Part shown: piece by piece, positions 8,596-17,293 of the stretch
Position numbering within the stretch: the first letter of the stretch is position 1
How the letters are laid out: each line of letters starts with the position of its first letter
From: a virus
Strand: one strand, 5' to 3'
Virus record (IMG/VR): IMGVR_UViG_3300032116_000148
Location: 1-64,000 of that record
Length of the DNA stretch: 64,000 bases
The notes under the pieces: generated by a model
Database searches by the model: none
What the model saw: the letters and a program-made list of their open reading frames with translations, nothing else
Told to the model about the DNA's origin: nothing
Position numbers and translations under genes: made by a program

Positions 8596-9893
8596 GATTG
8601 ATTAGTAATTATGTCTGAAGTCTCTGAGAGCTTCATGTAGTTATAGTCTATAGTGAACCTGCATTTAGTTCCCTTGCCCTCACCGTCTCTAATCTTCAAG
8701 ACTTTTAACCAGTATTCTCTGGCTGCATGCATCATTTGATCTTGTATGATAGCATACATCATATCTGCAGTGTGGGCCAAACCGGCAGATTCAGCGATAT
8801 TTTGCATGGTGACTTCTGTTGCGTCCCATGCGCCTCTAGTTAATTGAGTTGCCGTTATGATCAACCAATCATTTCTAACAGCCATTGCTCTAAGATCTTC
8901 TGCTATCTGCTTTATCTTCAAGTATGTATTTTCGCTGTTAGGATTTCTATAGTTAGCAAGAATGTTGATGTAATCGATGACAATGGCTTTTAATTTGAAC
9001 CCTTGCTTCTCTTCAAGACTCTTGAGAAAGTTTTCAATTTCCAGAACAGTGGCTTGGCTCGTTGGAAATTCTTTAACGAATAATTTTCCAGGTGGCATGA
9101 GACCGTTAGAAATTCTATCTAATCTTCTTTTTAGAAAATCTCTATCTGCACTTTTTTGTTGGTACTCTGACATCTGAATTCCTAGAAGATTAGCTCCTAT
9201 TCTTTTCATCACTTTAACTGCAGCCATTTCAGCAGTAACATAAACAGTGTTATATCCCATCCTCACAAAATTTGCTGCATCATTGGCCATCCAAATAGAT
9301 TTTCCGACGTTTTGTTCTCCGGCATAAACAATGAGAGATTTAGGATCATATCCGCCATTAGTTAGTCTATCGATGAAAGTAAGACCTGATTGAATCTTCT
9401 GACCTTCTAGTTGAAGGTGATCTTCAGGTGAGAAAAAGTCTAAGCCGAATTTTTCATCAAAAGAAAGAGAACCTTGGTTAAGAAGACCGATTGCGTGGTT
9501 GACAACATTTTCTACATTGTCAGGTGATACTTCTTGAAGCTTTACATATTCAACGACAGATATCAATTTTCTATCGAAATACTGCCACTTGACCCAGGCC
9601 TCAGTAGTTCTTTTTAACCACTCTTCATCATATTCTTTAATGTCAGTTTGAAAGATTGCTTCTACAATGTCATCATCTAATTTTCTCTTAGTTTTGATGT
9701 CTTTGATCAAAATCTTTAACTGCTCTTTAGAAGGAGTCTCTGAGAATTTTGTGAGAAACTGTTTAGAAACTTTCGCCAAAAGATCAATATCAGGATTCTT
9801 GAAAAATCCTTCGTAGACTTTGTCTAAGAGAATTGGGTTTCTCAGAAAATACAAGAAAAAAATCTTTTCAAAATCTACACCGTAACGATCCAT
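8592..9893 (-). CDS. 41: Replicative DNA helicase, gp41 (DnaB family)
   Basis: 433 residues, RecA-fold hexameric helicase; T4 gp41 has 475. Walker A AGEQNVGKS lies at about 191-199, followed by VYVTAEMAA; Walker B AIVIDYINIL near 308; and the conserved ITATQLTRGAWD near 345. The N-terminal about 170 residues form the helical collar that would bind the primase gp61. It unwinds the fork for the phage polymerase. A TCGACTATAAAA element, shared with the nrdB leader, lies 8 bases upstream of the ATG. Confidence 0.93.
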   Translation of the reverse strand: MDRYGVDFEKIFFLYFLRNPILLDKVYEGFFKNPDIDLLAKVSKQFLTKFSETPSKEQLKILIKDIKTKRKLDDDIVEAIFQTDIKEYDEEWLKRTTEAWVKWQYFDRKLISVVEYVKLQEVSPDNVENVVNHAIGLLNQGSLSFDEKFGLDFFSPEDHLQLEGQKIQSGLTFIDRLTNGGYDPKSLIVYAGEQNVGKSIWMANDAANFVRMGYNTVYVTAEMAAVKVMKRIGANLLGIQMSEYQQKSADRDFLKRRLDRISNGLMPPGKLFVKEFPTSQATVLEIENFLKSLEEKQGFKLKAIVIDYINILANYRNPNSENTYLKIKQIAEDLRAMAVRNDWLIITATQLTRGAWDATEVTMQNIAESAGLAHTADMMYAIIQDQMMHAAREYWLKVLKIRDGEGKGTKCRFTIDYNYMKLSETSDIITNQS

Positions 9894-9901
9894 TTTATTT
9901 T

Positions 9902-9913
9902 TTTTATAGTCGA
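9902..9913 (-). promoter_or_regulatory. TCGACTATAAAA element upstream of gp41
   Basis: The minus-strand dodecamer TCGACTATAAAA stands just before the gp41 start. The same 12 bases stand directly before nrdB (17152-17163). TATAAA could serve as a -10 box, but no convincing -35 is visible. Reported because the two copies are identical and equally placed. Confidence 0.35.
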
Positions 9914-9931
9914 AGATGACAAAGTTTCCGG

Positions 9932-10219
9932 TTATACGTAAGGATTGTTGTCAACCTTAACGATCATCTTTTCTTCAGAAACTTTACCTATTTTAATGTA
10001 GCCTTGAGATGAGAGAGAAGTTAGAAGAGTCCTGATTCTTTCTCTATCCTCTCCTAATTGAGAGGCTAGTTGGACATCAGTGAAAGAAGGATCTTTTCGG
10101 CTACCTACTTCTTTGATGATATGAAAAAGTAGATCATGCTCATCAGGATAGCCAGGCAAATCTTTGGCTATCCCGAGAACGTGTTTTATTTTGACTTTGT
10201 TCCAATTTATGTTACTCAT
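9932..10219 (-). CDS. Small winged-helix protein
   Basis: 95 residues. The predicted order is helix, helix, DVQLASQLGEDRERIRTLL (helix-turn-helix), then a hairpin wing SQGYIKIGKVSEEKMIVKV. This is a compact winged-helix DNA-binding fold. It starts 8 bases inside the uvsX 3' end and sits between uvsX and gp41, where a helicase loader (T4 gp59) or a middle-gene regulator might be expected. Sequence similarity to gp59 is not evident. Role unassigned. Confidence 0.6.
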   Translation of the reverse strand: MSNINWNKVKIKHVLGIAKDLPGYPDEHDLLFHIIKEVGSRKDPSFTDVQLASQLGEDRERIRTLLTSLSSQGYIKIGKVSEEKMIVKVDNNPYV

Positions 10220-11432
10220 TTTCTTTTGTAAGTTCTTCAGCTATCTCGTCAGAATCTTCAAAAGTCTCAGGATCATCATCAAACTCTTCATCAACTCCGT
10301 AACTGAAGGTTGGTTTGATTATTTTTTCATCTAAGAGATCTAAGACTTCTTTCGTGATAACCTCAGGTTTGAAAAGCATGTTCAAATCTACTGTATCGTT
10401 CAAGTGTTTGACGCAAAGCTTACGAGCAGTTTCAGAAGGCTGGAAGTAAACAGTGACCTCATCACCTTTTTCGTTCTTGTATGTGTGTTTACGACAAGGT
10501 TCTTTATCCTTTTCAGACATCTTCATGAAATCTTTTTCGTTGATCAGTCTGCCTCTCTGAATACCGCAATTGTCCCAGCTGATAAATTCCTGAAGACCGA
10601 CGTAGGGGTTCATTCCTTTGTTGAAGTCTATCCAAAACTTGACAGGCGTTGGTTTTGCGAATCTGTTCTTGTTAGGCTTTGCAGTAACTATGATTCCTGT
10701 AGAATTACCGTCTGCTAATTTTGCTTTGTTCAAGAAAAGAATAATAGATGCTGCGTATTCAGGTCCCGTTCCTCCACCTGCAACTTGCTTGCTAAAAAGA
10801 TCTTGAGTCTGATAGACGTGGTTAGTAAAGAGAAAAGGAATCTTGCAAATACCCATTTGCGTCATCAAAATTCTGAAAGTAGATTTCAAGAGTCTTGCTC
10901 TTGTCATATCTGATTTATCTGAGCCGGATGCTGCATCATCGATTTCTTTTTGAGTTGCGAGGTTACCTGCAGAATCCAGGATCACCATGATGCGAGGAAG
11001 CTCTGATCCTTTCTTCTTAGCTTCTAACATTGCTTTGGTCAAGTTAGTGACGCTAGATCTAAATTCCTGGACAGTGTTACAGGGTTCGTAACGAAGCTTA
11101 GCAGGATCGATACCGAATTTATCTGTAAGGCTTCTATCTACAGCGTTCTCAGAATCGTAGTAGATGATAGAGTAGCCTAGTTTTTGAGCTTCTCTAACTG
11201 CATTTAAGATCAGATAAGTCTTTCCGGTGCCTGAAGGTCCTGCGATGGCTACTGATCTGTTATTGGGGAATCCGCCCCAAACTGAACCGGTAAGAGCTGC
11301 ATTAAGAGCATAGTTACCGGTGCTGATATGATGATCAACCGTACTTACTTCGCTCTTGTCTAAAGTATCTCCGAATGTAGATATTTTAGAAAGCTCTTTG
11401 TTCAGGTCTTCGAATGTGAAAGTCTTAGACAT
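10212..11432 (-). CDS. uvsX: Recombinase UvsX (RecA family)
   Basis: 406 residues; T4 UvsX has 391. Walker A GPSGTGKT spans 65-72, IYYDSENAV follows near 94, and Walker B PRIMVILDSAGNL near 150. The L2-like segment with GGTGPEYAAS and the acidic C-terminal tail (EEFDDDPETFEDSDEIAEEL) fit the family. It forms filaments on single-stranded DNA and starts recombination-dependent replication with UvsY and gp32. It has its own promoter-like sequence upstream (11449-11478). Confidence 0.92.
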   Translation of the reverse strand: MSKTFTFEDLNKELSKISTFGDTLDKSEVSTVDHHISTGNYALNAALTGSVWGGFPNNRSVAIAGPSGTGKTYLILNAVREAQKLGYSIIYYDSENAVDRSLTDKFGIDPAKLRYEPCNTVQEFRSSVTNLTKAMLEAKKKGSELPRIMVILDSAGNLATQKEIDDAASGSDKSDMTRARLLKSTFRILMTQMGICKIPFLFTNHVYQTQDLFSKQVAGGGTGPEYAASIILFLNKAKLADGNSTGIIVTAKPNKNRFAKPTPVKFWIDFNKGMNPYVGLQEFISWDNCGIQRGRLINEKDFMKMSEKDKEPCRKHTYKNEKGDEVTVYFQPSETARKLCVKHLNDTVDLNMLFKPEVITKEVLDLLDEKIIKPTFSYGVDEEFDDDPETFEDSDEIAEELTKENE

Positions 11433-11448
11433 AGTTTTTTATTTGATT

Positions 11449-11478
11449 ATTGTAGTGAAAAGAAAGCTTTTGTTTCAT
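11449..11478 (-). promoter_or_regulatory. Promoter of uvsX, ATGAAA-N18-TACAAT
   Basis: On the minus strand ATGAAAC at 11478 is followed after an 18-base spacer by TACAAT at 11454-11449, 17 bases before the uvsX ATG. The same architecture (TGAAAC, 18-base spacer) occurs before gp45, the Hc1-like gene, gp56 and gp32. Confidence 0.55.
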
Positions 11479-11479
11479 T

Positions 11480-12628
11480 CTAAAAAACAGAAGCAGAATA
11501 AACAAGATTCCGATCTAATTTACCTAGACCCATTGCATCAATGACTCGATTGATAGGATCGACAATGCATCTTTCGAATTGCAGATCATGATCTACGCTA
11601 GGAGCAAATTCCACGGGAAAATCTCCTGGAGGAAAAGCAAAGACGTTACAAGTCTTGTCTTTACTGATGTAGTATTTGATCTTTTCACCGTCCGTCAAAG
11701 TCTTATAACGATTCTTGTATTTGCTGTTATTCAAGAGATAGTTGTAGTAACCTGCAGCTCTGATATGGATGGGACACCCTGAAGCAATCTCAAAATGATC
11801 ATAATCTGAAAGAACGTATTTTCGATAGTTGTTAATCCTAACGTTGAAAGTAATATGTTCAGTATTAGCCAACTTGAATTCTCTTTTCAATTTCTTAAGT
11901 AGATTGACAAGATCACTGAGCTCGACTTTTTCCACAGAAAATATGAATTTGAGAACTTCTTTCAGCTTATTTCTAGCAAAGAGAGGAGTACTTGATTGAA
12001 TGATCTCAAACCCTTTAGCGCTGATTTTTGTAAGAGGCTCATAATGCAGATTAGGATCTTTCCAAACGATGTTCTGCATGTATTTTTTCTTGGCCAACCA
12101 GATGGCATTCTTAGCGATGGATTCCATCTCAAAATCAAGAAAATTATCTGCGTTGAGATCCTTTGCATATTTTTCAAGAACTTTAACATTGAAGCTGGAG
12201 AGACGGTATTCGTACAACTTAAGTACGAATTCTTTTTCATCTCCTTTCCACGTACAGTTTTCTAAAACTTCCTGAAAGCTCAAATAACATGAATCAGTAT
12301 CAATGTAAATGACCATAGGCTTTTTGATCTGACCCGTGATTTCAATTCCCATTTTTTCATGCACCTCTTTGTCTTTGGTCCAGTACTCCTGAAAGTACTT
12401 ATTGATCATCTTTTCAGTATAGAGGATCGCATCCTGACCTTGCAAAGTGATGGTTTCAGCAATATCAACATTGAAAAAATAGAACCACTCGTTACCGAAT
12501 GCTCCGTAGATAGAGTTCAGCATGAGCTTTACGGCCTGTTCAAAGTTATAGTATTTCTGAGCTTCGAACTCTACCTGAGCCAATCTTTCTTGTAATTCTT
12601 CTAGCTTTTCTCTTTTACTCATTGTCAT
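11480..12628 (-). CDS. 43B: DNA polymerase gp43, C-terminal half (palm motif C and thumb)
   Basis: 382 residues holding only the second half of a family B polymerase. A charged helix at the N-terminus (REKLEELQERLAQVEFEAQ) leads straight into motif B KLMLNSIYGAFG (residues 34-45) and then motif C YIDTDSCY near 110; the rest is palm and thumb. The exonuclease and motif A are encoded 4.7 kb upstream in a separate gene. The break corresponds to the tip of the fingers between the two long helices, so two chains could rebuild a whole enzyme. Two ATGs are possible (12628 and 12622); the second overlaps the gp45 stop as ATGAGTAA. It follows the clamp gene directly. Confidence 0.92.
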   Translation of the reverse strand: MTMSKREKLEELQERLAQVEFEAQKYYNFEQAVKLMLNSIYGAFGNEWFYFFNVDIAETITLQGQDAILYTEKMINKYFQEYWTKDKEVHEKMGIEITGQIKKPMVIYIDTDSCYLSFQEVLENCTWKGDEKEFVLKLYEYRLSSFNVKVLEKYAKDLNADNFLDFEMESIAKNAIWLAKKKYMQNIVWKDPNLHYEPLTKISAKGFEIIQSSTPLFARNKLKEVLKFIFSVEKVELSDLVNLLKKLKREFKLANTEHITFNVRINNYRKYVLSDYDHFEIASGCPIHIRAAGYYNYLLNNSKYKNRYKTLTDGEKIKYYISKDKTCNVFAFPPGDFPVEFAPSVDHDLQFERCIVDPINRVIDAMGLGKLDRNLVYSASVF

Positions 12629-13373
12629 CTACGATGGCGAGAGCTACGGTAAGAATTGTGTTAGTGTCTAGAGATTTAAAAATGGCTTTGTTCTCGCAAA
12701 CAACCACTTTATAGTTCTCTTTGTCTAAGATCGGAATGTATTTTTTATACATGCTGACTTCTGTCATCTCTTCATTGTGAATTTCGACCTGGTGAGTGAG
12801 GACTGCATCATATCTGTCACCGGATACATGTACTCCTTTTTCAGATACTTTGAATTTGAAGAGTTCTCTATCATCTTCGAGTTTGAAGAGAGACTTCATC
12901 TTATCCACATGGACTGTAAGAAGTTCAAAGCTGAAAACTTTACCGGTTGCTCCGAATGCTCTTTTGATTTCGTCATCGGTCATTTCCATGAAGTTCAAGC
13001 TTGGGTCTGCACAGTAAAGATTGATCTTCAGATTTTCATCTTCTACAGTAAAGTCTGTAGCTACTAGATCATCTCCGATTTTCTGGTAAGATACTTTTGC
13101 TGAAATTTCTTCACCGAAGAAAGATAGAGCATCAATTACTTTGTTGCCGTTGAAGAACGAGATCTTGATAGGAGCTGCTGGTGCTTCTTCAAGCTCGAAC
13201 ATTTCTGCGGTCTTTACTGTGGTGAACTTGACGGCGTCTTTCTGTGGAAGATAGACGGAAGAGGTTACTTGATCTGCAGCCAATTTCATGAAGATGAATT
13301 TATCGATCGATAAAAGCTTCTTCACAAAGGTCTGAAATTCGACCCCGTTAATTTTTTTGATTTTGAGTTCCAT
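12615..13373 (-). CDS. 45: Sliding clamp, gp45
   Basis: 252 residues; T4 gp45 has 228. The sequence has the alternating strand-helix texture of a clamp (KISFFNGNKVIDALSFFG, LKINLYCADPSLNF, VDKMKSLFKLEDDRELFKFK, AIFKSLDTNTILTVALA). The trimeric ring tethers the polymerase and, in T4, activates late transcription with gp33 and gp55. The start is directly downstream of a promoter-like sequence (13398-13427) that follows a terminator, and the stop overlaps the polymerase C-terminal gene. Confidence 0.82.
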   Translation of the reverse strand: MELKIKKINGVEFQTFVKKLLSIDKFIFMKLAADQVTSSVYLPQKDAVKFTTVKTAEMFELEEAPAAPIKISFFNGNKVIDALSFFGEEISAKVSYQKIGDDLVATDFTVEDENLKINLYCADPSLNFMEMTDDEIKRAFGATGKVFSFELLTVHVDKMKSLFKLEDDRELFKFKVSEKGVHVSGDRYDAVLTHQVEIHNEEMTEVSMYKKYIPILDKENYKVVVCENKAIFKSLDTNTILTVALAIVDDNE

Positions 13374-13397
13374 TTTTTGAAATAGTTTGAATTAGTA

Positions 13398-13427
13398 TTT
13401 TTATTGAAAAAATGACCAGAGTTTCAC
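13398..13427 (-). promoter_or_regulatory. Promoter of gp45, GTGAAA-N18-TAAAAA
   Basis: Minus-strand GTGAAAC at 13427, an 18-base spacer and TAAAAAT at 13403, about 25 bases upstream of the gp45 ATG. It lies just behind the terminator at 13435-13462, as expected for a new transcription unit. Confidence 0.5.
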
Positions 13428-13434
13428 GTTTAGC

Positions 13435-13462
13435 AAAAAAAAGCCCAAACTTACGTTCGGGC
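13435..13462 (-). terminator. Intrinsic terminator after the Hc1-like gene
   Basis: On the minus strand GCCCGAAC-GTAA-GTTTGGGC forms an 8-bp stem with a 4-base loop, followed by eight T residues. It begins 24 bases after the stop of the Hc1-like gene and separates it from the gp45 unit. Confidence 0.85.
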
Positions 13463-13485
13463 CTTTAACACTCGTATGAACAAAA

Positions 13486-13680
13486 TTATTTCTTATCAGC
13501 GGCGTCTGTTTCCTTCTTAGAATTCTGGACTTCTAGTCTCATTTCTTGAGCAAGACCTTTTAACTCTTGCATCGCTTTTCTGATTCTAGTTCCAGCAGCC
13601 TTGTTGCCTTTGACGAAGAATTTATCCACGTCATCTTCAGTTGCTTTAATGAGCTCCTGAATCTTTTGAAATGTACTCAT
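13486..13680 (-). CDS. Histone H1-like (Hc1-type) small DNA-binding protein
   Basis: 64 residues, lysine-rich, helical. The central part KFFVKGNKAAGTRIRKAMQE (residues 20-39) followed by LKGLAQEMRLEVQ carries the hallmark of the short histone H1-like proteins found widely in Bacteroidota (KGNKAAGTRxRKAMQELK). Those proteins bind and compact DNA. In the phage it could coat or organise replicating or packaged DNA, or act on the host nucleoid. It has its own promoter-like sequence upstream and a terminator downstream, forming a one-gene unit between nrdA and gp45. Probably acquired from a Bacteroidota host. Confidence 0.8.
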   Translation of the reverse strand: MSTFQKIQELIKATEDDVDKFFVKGNKAAGTRIRKAMQELKGLAQEMRLEVQNSKKETDAADKK

Positions 13681-13711
13681 ATTGATTTTTTTTGTTAGAC
13701 AAATTTAGATA

Positions 13712-13741
13712 TTTCTATTGAAACCAGAAAAAAAGTTTCAA
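13712..13741 (-). promoter_or_regulatory. Promoter of Hc1-like gene, TTGAAA-N18-TAGAAA
   Basis: Minus-strand TTGAAAC at 13741, an 18-base spacer and TAGAAA at 13717-13712. It falls in the 68-base gap between the nrdA stop and the Hc1-like start, and its first nine bases equal those of the gp32 promoter. Confidence 0.5.
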
Positions 13742-13748
13742 CATTTTT

Positions 13749-16169
13749 TTATCCGCTACACATTTCGCATGCCTCAGGGTTATCGAGGGAGCAAGCCAAA
13801 GCTTCAGCCATGTCCGTCGTAACTTCAACTTTATCAGCTGGATGTGCGGTCGAAGTAGAAGCTTTCTTCAAAGCCTCCATATCTATTCCTAGTCCAGCCA
13901 AAGCTTCTATTGCAGCCTTAGTTCTGAGATAGTACATGCCCGTCTTTAGACCTCTCTTCCAAGCGTGGAAGTGAGCTGATGTCAATTTAGCAGGGTTACA
14001 ATTCTCAATGAAGAGATTCAAGCTCTGACTCTGGCAAATGAAAGCTCCACGGTCAGCCGACATATCAATTATGTCCTTCTGTTTCATTTCCCAAACTGTG
14101 CGGTAAATTTCTCTGAGGTCTTCGGGAATGTCTGTGATGTTCTGTACAGATCCCTTGTGAGCAATGAGTCTCAACCTCATCTCTTCTCCCCACATTCCTC
14201 TATCGATAAGATCTTCTACGAGATACTTATTGACCACTGTGTATTCTCCTGCGAGAGTTCTTCTCTTGTAAAGATTGGAAGTGAAAGCTTCAAAAGCTTC
14301 ATTATTTCCTAAGATCTGCGCAGTAGATGCAGTAGGCATTGGAGCCAAGAGAAGAGAGTTTCTAACACCATGTTTCATGATCTCTTTCTTTAAGCCATCC
14401 CAATCCCAACGAACAGTAGGAGTTACTCCCCACATATCAAATTGGAAAATTCCTTGAGAAATAGGGCTTCCTTCGTAAGATTCATATTTCCCTTCCTTCT
14501 TCGCCAAATCTTTAGAAGCAGTGAGAGAAGCAAAGTAAATAGTCTCAAATATCTCTCTGTTCATCTTTTTGGCTTCCTCAGAAGTGAAAGGCAATCCTAA
14601 AAGGGCGAACATATCAGCCAGACCTTGGATACCGATTCCGATAGGACGGTGTCTCATGTTAGAATTTCTAGCTTCAGGTATCGGATAGTAATTGACATCG
14701 ATAACTCTGTTCAAGTTTTTAGTAATCTGATATGTTACTTCATAGAGTCGTTGGAAGTTAAAGCTCCTCTTAGACTTGTCTTGTTTTCTAGTCGTAGGAT
14801 AGTCAATGTATTTCGGAAGAGCAATTGAAGCAAGGTTACATACAGCTGTCTCATCCGCGCTGGTGTATTCCATGATCTCTGTGCAGAGATTGCTGCCGTG
14901 AAGAACTCCTAGATTTTTCTGGTTGTTCTTTTTATTAGCAGAGTCTTTGTAGAGCATGTAAGGAGTTCCAGTCTCAATCTGAGATTCCAAAATCTTTTGC
15001 CATATCTCACGAGCCTTAACGGTTTTTCTGCCACGACCTTCTTGTTCGTATTGCGTGTAGAGAGCTTCAAACTCTTCACCGTATTTCTCGTGGAGATTAG
15101 GTGCCTCACTAGGACTGAAAAGAGTCCAGTCTTGGTCAGTTTCTACGCGTTGCATAAAGAGATCTGGAATCCAAAGAGCTAAGAAAAGATCTCTGGCTCT
15201 CATTTCTTCTTTACCGTGATTCTTTCTAAGATCTAGAAAATCCATCACGTCAGCGTGCCAAGGTTCTAAATAAACGGCTATTGAGCCTTTTCTCTTTCCT
15301 CCTCCTTGATCTACATATCGAGCAGTCTCGTTGAAGACTTTAAGCATCGGTATGAGGCCGTTAGAAGTTCCGTTAGTCCCTTTAATGTAAGATCCTTTAG
15401 CTCTGACATTATGAATGTGAATACCTATCCCTCCTGCATTCTTAGAAATCATAGCGCTATCAGCAAGAGTTTTATAGATTCCTTCTAGAGAATCATCTTT
15501 CATCATGAGAAGGAAGCATGAAGACAACTGAGGTCTCTTGGTTCCAGCGTTGAATAGGGTAGGTGTTGCATGAGTGAAGAGACCTTGTGAGAGAAGCTCA
15601 TAAGTCTCTAAAGCTTCTTTCAAACTGTTGTACCAAACTCCGCATGCCACTCTCATCAACATGTGCTGAGGCCTTTCCGCAGGAAGACCGTTGGTCTTCA
15701 AGAGGTAGCTTTTCTCTAAAGTCTTGAAACCGAAATAATCATAGTTAAAATCTCGGTTATAATCGATCGCTTCTTCTATCGCGTTCTTGTTCTTCTCAAT
15801 GAATTTGAAGACTTCATCGCTGATCATTCCGGCATTTTCTCCCGTTTTAGGATCGACATATTCATAGAGATCTTTGATAGTCTCGTAAAAAGACTTCTTC
15901 GTGCTCTTATGAAGAGAAGTGACGGCGATTCTAGAAGCGAGTATCGAATAATCTGGATGGAGAGATGTCATGCTAGCAGCAGTTTCTGCTGCCAAGTTGT
16001 CCAACTCTATAGTGGTCACTCCATCGTGAACTCCTTGAATGACTTTCTTCGCGACTTCTAAAGCGTCCACATAGTCTGAGTTCAACCCATACGTCTGTTT
16101 TCTGATTCTGATAGTGATTTTATCGTATTTCACGAGCTCTCGGCTCCCGTCTCTCTTAATTACCTGCAT
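13749..16169 (-). CDS. nrdA: Ribonucleoside-diphosphate reductase large subunit NrdA (class Ia)
   Basis: 806 residues, full length. An N-terminal ATP-cone ([16 protein letters not shown]) suggests allosteric activity control. The catalytic cluster NLCTEIMEY followed by [13 protein letters not shown] holds the thiyl-radical Cys, the Glu and the redox Cys; an upstream SSCFLLMM supplies the partner cysteine. The C-terminus CEMCSG is the CxxC shuttle to thioredoxin or glutaredoxin. It makes deoxynucleotides from host ribonucleotides. It lies 14 bases after nrdB, in the same unit. Confidence 0.96.
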   Translation of the reverse strand: MQVIKRDGSRELVKYDKITIRIRKQTYGLNSDYVDALEVAKKVIQGVHDGVTTIELDNLAAETAASMTSLHPDYSILASRIAVTSLHKSTKKSFYETIKDLYEYVDPKTGENAGMISDEVFKFIEKNKNAIEEAIDYNRDFNYDYFGFKTLEKSYLLKTNGLPAERPQHMLMRVACGVWYNSLKEALETYELLSQGLFTHATPTLFNAGTKRPQLSSCFLLMMKDDSLEGIYKTLADSAMISKNAGGIGIHIHNVRAKGSYIKGTNGTSNGLIPMLKVFNETARYVDQGGGKRKGSIAVYLEPWHADVMDFLDLRKNHGKEEMRARDLFLALWIPDLFMQRVETDQDWTLFSPSEAPNLHEKYGEEFEALYTQYEQEGRGRKTVKAREIWQKILESQIETGTPYMLYKDSANKKNNQKNLGVLHGSNLCTEIMEYTSADETAVCNLASIALPKYIDYPTTRKQDKSKRSFNFQRLYEVTYQITKNLNRVIDVNYYPIPEARNSNMRHRPIGIGIQGLADMFALLGLPFTSEEAKKMNREIFETIYFASLTASKDLAKKEGKYESYEGSPISQGIFQFDMWGVTPTVRWDWDGLKKEIMKHGVRNSLLLAPMPTASTAQILGNNEAFEAFTSNLYKRRTLAGEYTVVNKYLVEDLIDRGMWGEEMRLRLIAHKGSVQNITDIPEDLREIYRTVWEMKQKDIIDMSADRGAFICQSQSLNLFIENCNPAKLTSAHFHAWKRGLKTGMYYLRTKAAIEALAGLGIDMEALKKASTSTAHPADKVEVTTDMAEALACSLDNPEACEMCSG

Positions 16170-16183
16170 TGTCTTTTTATTTT

Positions 16184-17152
16184 TTAGAAATCTGTGTCAA
16201 ATGAGAATGTCTCGTTCTCTGACGCCTTGTTAAGAATTCCAGCCTTTTGATACTCTCCTACTCTCTTTTCGAAGAAATTAGTTTTTCCTTCGAGAGCGAT
16301 GTTCTCCATGAAATCGAAAGGGTTCTTAGATCCGTACTCTTTCTCATAACCTAGTGAGACGAGAAGTCTGTCAGTAACGAATTCTAAGTACTGCTTCATG
16401 AGGTCAGAATTCATTCCAATAAGTCTGACTGGAAGAGCTTCAGTGATGAATTCTTTTTCGATGGTAAGAGCTGAGTCTAAGATCTCAAGCACTCTTTCTC
16501 TAGACAATTTGTTATCGATGTGGTTGCGATAGAGAAGACATGCAAAATCTGTGTGCATTCCTTCGTCTCTAGAAATAAGTTCATTAGAGAAAGAAAGACC
16601 TGGCATCAACCCTCTTTTCTTTAACCAGAAGATGGAACAAAAACTGCCTGAGAAGAAAATACCTTCGACTGCTGCGAAAGCGATGAGTCTCTCGACAAAA
16701 TGGGGACTGTTAATCCAACGAAGAGCCCATTCCGCCTTTTTGCTTACAGCTGGCACGTTTTCAAGGGCATTGAACAGAAAGTCCTTTTCTGCTGAATCAG
16801 TGATGTAAGTATCGATGAGAAGCGAATACACTTCAGAGTGTATGTTCTCGATCATGATCTGAAAGCCATAAAAACAGCGAGCTTCTGCGTATTGTACTTC
16901 TGAAAGAAAATTGACTCCTAGATTTTCATTAACGATACCGTCAGATGCAGCAAAGAATGCAAGGACGTGTTTAATGAAATGCTGCTCGTCTGCATTTAAC
17001 TTTTCTCTCCAATCAGTAAGATCTTGAGCTAGATCAATCTCTTCAGCGGTCCAGAAAGCAGCTTGGTGTGTCTTGTACATTTGCCAGATATCGTGGTGCT
17101 TTATTGGGAAAAGCACGAAACGATTAGGTTCTTCAATCAGAATTTTCTCCAT
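16184..17152 (-). CDS. nrdB: Ribonucleotide reductase small subunit NrdB
   Basis: 322 residues. Ferritin-like di-iron protein: [38 protein letters not shown] (ExxH and the radical-tyrosine region), and [17 protein letters not shown] (second ExxH). The C-terminus ends FSFDTDF, an acidic-aromatic tail that docks in NrdA. It precedes nrdA and follows the N-terminal half of the polymerase after a 141-base leader that carries an ATATATAGA element and a hairpin. Confidence 0.95.
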   Translation of the reverse strand: MEKILIEEPNRFVLFPIKHHDIWQMYKTHQAAFWTAEEIDLAQDLTDWREKLNADEQHFIKHVLAFFAASDGIVNENLGVNFLSEVQYAEARCFYGFQIMIENIHSEVYSLLIDTYITDSAEKDFLFNALENVPAVSKKAEWALRWINSPHFVERLIAFAAVEGIFFSGSFCSIFWLKKRGLMPGLSFSNELISRDEGMHTDFACLLYRNHIDNKLSRERVLEILDSALTIEKEFITEALPVRLIGMNSDLMKQYLEFVTDRLLVSLGYEKEYGSKNPFDFMENIALEGKTNFFEKRVGEYQKAGILNKASENETFSFDTDF

Positions 17153-17163
17153 TTTATAGTCGA
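17152..17163 (-). promoter_or_regulatory. TCGACTATAAAA element at nrdB start
   Basis: Identical 12-base minus-strand copy of the element before gp41 (9902-9913), here touching the nrdB ATG as TATAAAATGG. It may be a -10 box of a shared promoter class or only an A-rich translation leader. Confidence 0.3.
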
Positions 17164-17182
17164 TTTATTGTTTTTACGTGAT

Positions 17183-17210
17183 AAAAAAATCCTCCATCTT
17201 TCGAAGAGGA
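17183..17210 (-). terminator. Weak hairpin plus T-tract in the nrdB leader
   Basis: Minus-strand TCCTC, an 11-base loop, GAGGA and seven T residues. The stem is short. It lies between the polymerase N-terminal gene and nrdB but downstream of the ATATATAGA element at 17256, so it may attenuate rather than simply end transcription. Confidence 0.4.
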
Positions 17211-17255
17211 CGGAACTAGTCTTTGATACGTGTTGTCACATATCTGCTTAGTTGT

Positions 17256-17264
17256 TCTATATAT
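17256..17264 (-). promoter_or_regulatory. Candidate late-type element ATATATAGA in nrdB leader
   Basis: Minus-strand AAATATATAGAAC, 104 bases before nrdB and 30 bases after the stop of the polymerase N-terminal gene. Same 9-mer as at six other minus-strand sites. Confidence 0.4.
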
Positions 17265-17293
17265 TTTTGGGATGCCCCTCGCGGAAGTAGAAA

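Noticed and set aside
11962-12265. Frames on both strands inside the polymerase C-terminal gene
   Set aside because: Shadows of a gene with conserved motifs B and C.
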